Source: Prochlorococcus sp. AG-418-O03 (GTDB lineage Bacteria; Cyanobacteriota; Cyanobacteriia; PCC-6307; Cyanobiaceae). From it: a DNA stretch of 64,000 bases. How positions within the stretch are numbered: position 1 is the first letter of the stretch; the number at the start of each line of letters is the position of its first letter. Below, piece by piece: positions 60,882-64,000 of this stretch. The stretch is taken from assembly GCA_003213855.1 (NCBI GenBank), contig QCMJ01000002.1, positions 103,060 through 167,059 of the forward strand, written 5' to 3'. The translations under genes were made by a program, and so were the position numbers. The notes beneath the pieces were generated by a model that was not told where the DNA came from, did no database searches, and was given only the letters and a program-made list of their open reading frames with translations.

Positions 60882-62849
60882 ATGCAAGATCATCACTCAA
60901 CAAATGAATCTTTTGACGTCATCGTTATTGGAGGAGGACATGCAGGATGCGAAGCAGCTATAACAACAGCAAAATTAGGATTTTCTACAGCCTTATTTAC
61001 AATCAATTTAGATAGGATTGCCTGGCAACCTTGCAACCCTGCTGTTGGCGGGCCGGCAAAAAGTCAGTTGGTACATGAAGTTGATGCATTAGGTGGAATT
61101 ATTGGTAAATTAGCTGATGAGACAGCTATACAAAAAAGAATATTAAATGCAAGTAGAGGTCCAGCTGTATGGGCATTAAGAGCTCAGACAGATAAAAGAG
61201 AATACTCAAAAAAGATGATTGAAATACTACAAAATACAGATAATTTATCTTTAAAAGAAGCAATGATTACTGAACTAGATATCGCAAAAACTGAAGAAAT
61301 TGGATTGAACTCAAAGAAAATCTTAAAAAAAAGAATAAAAGGTGTAAGGACTTTCTTTGGTAGTTATTATTCAGCAAAATCAGTTATCATAACAGCTGGT
61401 ACGTTCTTAGAAGGAAGAATATGGATAGGAAATAAATCAATGTCAGCTGGCAGATCAGGCGAACAAGCAGCAAAAGGTCTTACTCAAAATTTGCACGAAA
61501 TTGGTATCAAAACAGAACGTTTAAAGACAGGAACTCCAGCAAGAGTTGATAAAAGAAGTATCATTTTTGATGAATTAGATATTCAACCAAGTACTGCAGC
61601 AGATAAATATTTTTCGTTTGACCCAGATATAAAAAATAATATGCCCCAAGTTAGTTGTCACATCACAAGAACAACTACCAAAACACATCAACTAATTAGA
61701 GACAATTTACATTTAACTCCCATTTACGGCGGTTTTATTGATAGTAAGGGACCAAGATATTGTCCATCAATTGAAGATAAAATCGTCAAATTTGCTGATA
61801 AGGAATCACATCAAATTTTCTTAGAACCAGAAGGAATTAATACCCCTGAAATATATGTACAAGGATTTTCTACAGGTTTACCCGAAAATATTCAATTAGA
61901 ACTTTTAAGGACCTTACCTGGATTAGGTGAATGTAAAATGTTGCGACCAGCATATGCTGTGGAGTATGACTATATACCTGCAACACAGCTCCAAACATCA
62001 CTCGAAACTAAAGAGATTGAATATTTATTCAGCGCCGGACAAATTAATGGCACTACTGGTTATGAAGAAGCAGCAGCACAAGGATTAGTCGCAGGAGTCA
62101 ATGCGACAAGAAAACTAAACAAAAAAGACCCAATAATTTTCACCAGAGAAAGCAGTTATATAGGAACAATGATCAATGATTTAATTACAAAAGATCTCAA
62201 AGAACCATACAGAGTTCTTACTAGTAGGAGTGAATATAGGTTAACTCTCAGAGGAGATAATGCAGATAGGAGATTAACACCATTAGGTTATCAAATAGGG
62301 TTAATTGATGAGAAAAGATGGTCGGCCTATCAAGAAAAAATGAAACTCCTCGAGGAAGAGAAATTAAGATTAAATAACACTCGTTTAAAAAATACTGATG
62401 AAATATCAAAAAAAATAGAATTAGAAACGGGATCAAAAATCAAAGGCTCAACAACTTTGAAAGAACTCTTAAAAAGACCAAACTTTCATTATTCAAATCT
62501 AATTAAATATAATTTGAATGAAAGAAATCTAGGTTCTTCAATACAGGAAGGTGTTGAAATAGATATTAAATACGAGGGTTACCTTAAAAGACAAAAAAAC
62601 AACATTGAACAAATAAATCGTCAAAGCGGTAAATCTCTGCCTCAAGAAATAAATTATGAAAAGATAGATACATTATCTTTAGAAGCTAGAGAAAATTTGA
62701 ATAAAATAAAGCCAAAAAATTTTGGTGATGCTTCAAAAATTCCTGGAGTAAGCAAAGCTGATTTAACTGCATTACTTGTTTGGTTAAAAATAAGAGAAAT
62801 AAAAAAAGAAAAGGCAAATATTTTTGTCGAAAAAAAGTTATCATCTTAA
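60882..62849 (+). CDS. mnmG: tRNA uridine-5-carboxymethylaminomethyl modification enzyme MnmG (GidA)
   Basis: The 655-residue FAD protein acts with MnmE (not in window) to modify U34 of tRNAs reading purine-ending codons. FAD motif [20 protein letters not shown], family signatures [45 protein letters not shown] and the C-terminal helical MnmE-binding region ([20 protein letters not shown]) are present. ATG start; normal length. Confidence 0.97.
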   Translation: MQDHHSTNESFDVIVIGGGHAGCEAAITTAKLGFSTALFTINLDRIAWQPCNPAVGGPAKSQLVHEVDALGGIIGKLADETAIQKRILNASRGPAVWALRAQTDKREYSKKMIEILQNTDNLSLKEAMITELDIAKTEEIGLNSKKILKKRIKGVRTFFGSYYSAKSVIITAGTFLEGRIWIGNKSMSAGRSGEQAAKGLTQNLHEIGIKTERLKTGTPARVDKRSIIFDELDIQPSTAADKYFSFDPDIKNNMPQVSCHITRTTTKTHQLIRDNLHLTPIYGGFIDSKGPRYCPSIEDKIVKFADKESHQIFLEPEGINTPEIYVQGFSTGLPENIQLELLRTLPGLGECKMLRPAYAVEYDYIPATQLQTSLETKEIEYLFSAGQINGTTGYEEAAAQGLVAGVNATRKLNKKDPIIFTRESSYIGTMINDLITKDLKEPYRVLTSRSEYRLTLRGDNADRRLTPLGYQIGLIDEKRWSAYQEKMKLLEEEKLRLNNTRLKNTDEISKKIELETGSKIKGSTTLKELLKRPNFHYSNLIKYNLNERNLGSSIQEGVEIDIKYEGYLKRQKNNIEQINRQSGKSLPQEINYEKIDTLSLEARENLNKIKPKNFGDASKIPGVSKADLTALLVWLKIREIKKEKANIFVEKKLSS

Positions 62850-62930
62850 AAGCATTCCGTCTGAGCACTGAATAATAAACTTTTTAACTCACCAAAAATT
62901 TTATGGGAAGAAAAAGCCTCTACTTTTTTA

Positions 62931-63473
62931 GTGAAAAATTCATTACCAAAAATATCTGGTCCATGGAAATTAATGCTGCTTGGGGATGGAAGTCCCACTA
63001 GACATTTGCAGCTTTTAACTAATCAAGAGACGAAAATTAAATTAATTTCAATGCGAATAGATCCTCTATTCATTGAAGAAGGTCCTCAAGAATTAAATCA
63101 ATTAAATGGACCTTTAATTAGAAGACAAGTATGGATTAAAAACAATAATAAAAACCTAGCATGGGCTGAAAGTTGGTGGAATGAAGAACAAGTGAATGAA
63201 AATTTAAAAGCCAAAGAAGAACCAATTTGGAAGAATTTGACACAAGACAGATCAGAATTATTCAGAGAAGTTGACCGAATTTCACTTGTTAAATCAAATT
63301 GGTTAGAGGATCAATTTTGTTTTAAAGGTCCATTCTGGTCAAGAAATTATAGATTTTTTCGAGACAAAAAACCCCTAACAATTATTAGAGAAGTATTCAA
63401 TCCACATTTAGAAACTTTATTAGGCTATTCAGGAATTAAAGAATTTACGAAACTATACTCTTCTTCTTCTTGA
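62931..63473 (+). CDS. chorismate-lyase-like protein (Ycf21 type)
   Basis: A 180-residue protein of the UbiC/DUF98 fold family. Recognisable: LMLLGDGSPTRHLQLLTNQE, then IRRQVWIKNNNKNLAWAESW and a C-terminal FREVDRISLVKSN. Cyanobacterial members are taken to make 4-hydroxybenzoate for plastoquinone from chorismate. The start is GTG at 62931. Its last 21 bases overlap the convergent gene at the right edge. Reaction is inferred from family, not proven by residues. Confidence 0.8.
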   Translation: MKNSLPKISGPWKLMLLGDGSPTRHLQLLTNQETKIKLISMRIDPLFIEEGPQELNQLNGPLIRRQVWIKNNNKNLAWAESWWNEEQVNENLKAKEEPIWKNLTQDRSELFREVDRISLVKSNWLEDQFCFKGPFWSRNYRFFRDKKPLTIIREVFNPHLETLLGYSGIKEFTKLYSSSS

Positions 63474-64000
63474 TCTGGGAAGATTTCTTGATTTTGATTG
63501 AACTTTTTGGTTTGATTGATCTCTCAAAGTATTATTCTCTTTTTCTGAAGCTCTTTGCCATCTTTCAACTTTGAAATCCATTTCATCTGGCCAATCTTCG
63601 TCCTTACTCTCTTTCACATAAGGTAATTTTTTTTGCTCAGTTGTCTGTAAATTTTTTGGTTGCCTCAGAGATATTGCTTCCAAAGGTCTTTTTGAGTTTT
63701 GTTTAGCAGATTCATAAGAATTTGATTCTCTGAAAAATGTCTTAATATCGCTGTTATCATCGTAAAAATTCTCATCACTCCAATCATCATTATCTTCATC
63801 AAAAAATAAATCCACTTTTTCAGATACCCATCTTCCTACTTTTTTAACACTCTTACTTGTTATTCCTGGAAAATCTGAATTCCTTCTTTTTCCAGGCCTA
63901 GCACCAGATACTCCATCAACAAATTGTCTTCCAGTTTCGAAAATTTTATCAACTTGTTTATCAACAATATTTTTATCAAAACTATTTCTAAGATTTCTAA
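63453..64000 (-). CDS. protein of unknown function, C-terminal part only (runs off right edge)
   Basis: The minus-strand frame stays open from the stop at 63453-63455 to the window edge, about 182 codons, so its start lies outside. A GTG at 63813-63815 is internal, not the start: coding sequence continues upstream with GRQFVDGVSGARPGKRR and ITSKSVKKVGRWVSEKVDLF. The visible part is basic, then strongly acidic (FFDEDNDDWSDENFYDDNSD), then low-complexity and ends in an arginine cluster. No domain recognised; it overlaps the chorismate-lyase-like gene by 21 bases. Confidence 0.75.
   Translation of the reverse strand, partial: RNLRNSFDKNIVDKQVDKIFETGRQFVDGVSGARPGKRRNSDFPGITSKSVKKVGRWVSEKVDLFFDEDNDDWSDENFYDDNSDIKTFFRESNSYESAKQNSKRPLEAISLRQPKNLQTTEQKKLPYVKESKDEDWPDEMDFKVERWQRASEKENNTLRDQSNQKVQSKSRNLPRSRRRRV

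Noticed and set aside
63453..63815. Independent 120-codon gene starting at GTG 63815
   Set aside because: The same frame is open and protein-like through to the window edge, so the GTG is internal to a longer gene.

Overview
This window is a dense, AT-rich stretch of core chromosome from a picocyanobacterium. It is almost certainly a high-light-adapted Prochlorococcus. The evidence is the base composition, the many GTG and TTG starts with almost no Shine-Dalgarno sequences, very short spacers, and cyanobacterial marker genes: psbZ, RpaB, the sulfolipid pair sqdB/sqdX, Ycf23 and Ycf52-like proteins, an acyl-lipid delta-9 desaturase, a four-ACT aspartate kinase and a chorismate-lyase-like protein. 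I cannot name the strain. I see no insertion sequence, prophage, CRISPR array, intein, rRNA or defence island, and no gap longer than about 182 bases lacks a gene.

Layout. 1-5973: the 5' part of ruvB runs off the left edge; smpB faces a minus-strand series mreB-mreC-mreD-rpaB-lysS-small ORF. 5974-12024: ssb, a DedA protein, ahcY, tsaE, a PfkB sugar kinase, an alpha/beta hydrolase and a group 2 sigma factor. 12092-16535 (minus): gyrB, an exported SH3 protein, two crcB genes and mgtE. 16686-20016 (plus): miaA, infC, a GntR regulator and cysE. 20025-24846: secA, a Ycf52-like GNAT, an NTF2-like protein, tRNA-Gly(GCC), ribH and psbZ. 24988-35194: mutS, cobH, holA, lysC, uvrB, ycf23 and tilS. 35191-39187 (minus): asd, dapA and rnj. 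39308-44745 (plus): tig, clpP, clpX and dnaX. 44747-47614 (minus): an exported SpoIID-like protein followed by a membrane family 2 glycosyltransferase. 47706-52191 (plus): rpmI, rplT, a TPR protein, thiG, sqdB and sqdX. 52204-57938 (minus): an HTH-like protein, a PLP lyase, gcvH, gcvP and a small unknown ORF. 58014-63473 (plus): desC, rplI, dnaB, mnmG and a chorismate-lyase-like gene. A minus-strand gene of unknown function runs off the right edge.

Functional groups. Protein quality control: tig with clpP/clpX. Lysine and threonine synthesis: lysC, asd, dapA. One-carbon and methyl metabolism: gcvP, gcvH, ahcY. Cell shape and envelope: mreBCD and the SpoIID/glycosyltransferase pair. Replication and repair: dnaB, dnaX, holA, ssb, gyrB, mutS, uvrB, ruvB. 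Translation and tRNA modification: miaA, tilS, tsaE, mnmG, lysS, infC, rpmI, rplT, rplI. Phosphate-sparing lipid synthesis: sqdB, sqdX.

I found no convincing new system. The signals most worth checking are a poly-A slippery tract in dnaX with early stops in both alternative frames, two tandem crcB genes with complementary loss of a conserved residue, a repeat-built basic tail on trigger factor, hairpins in the gyrB leader and the mreD-rpaB gap, a possible beta-clamp motif in an N-terminal extension of MutS, and the lack of space for terminators between convergent genes.
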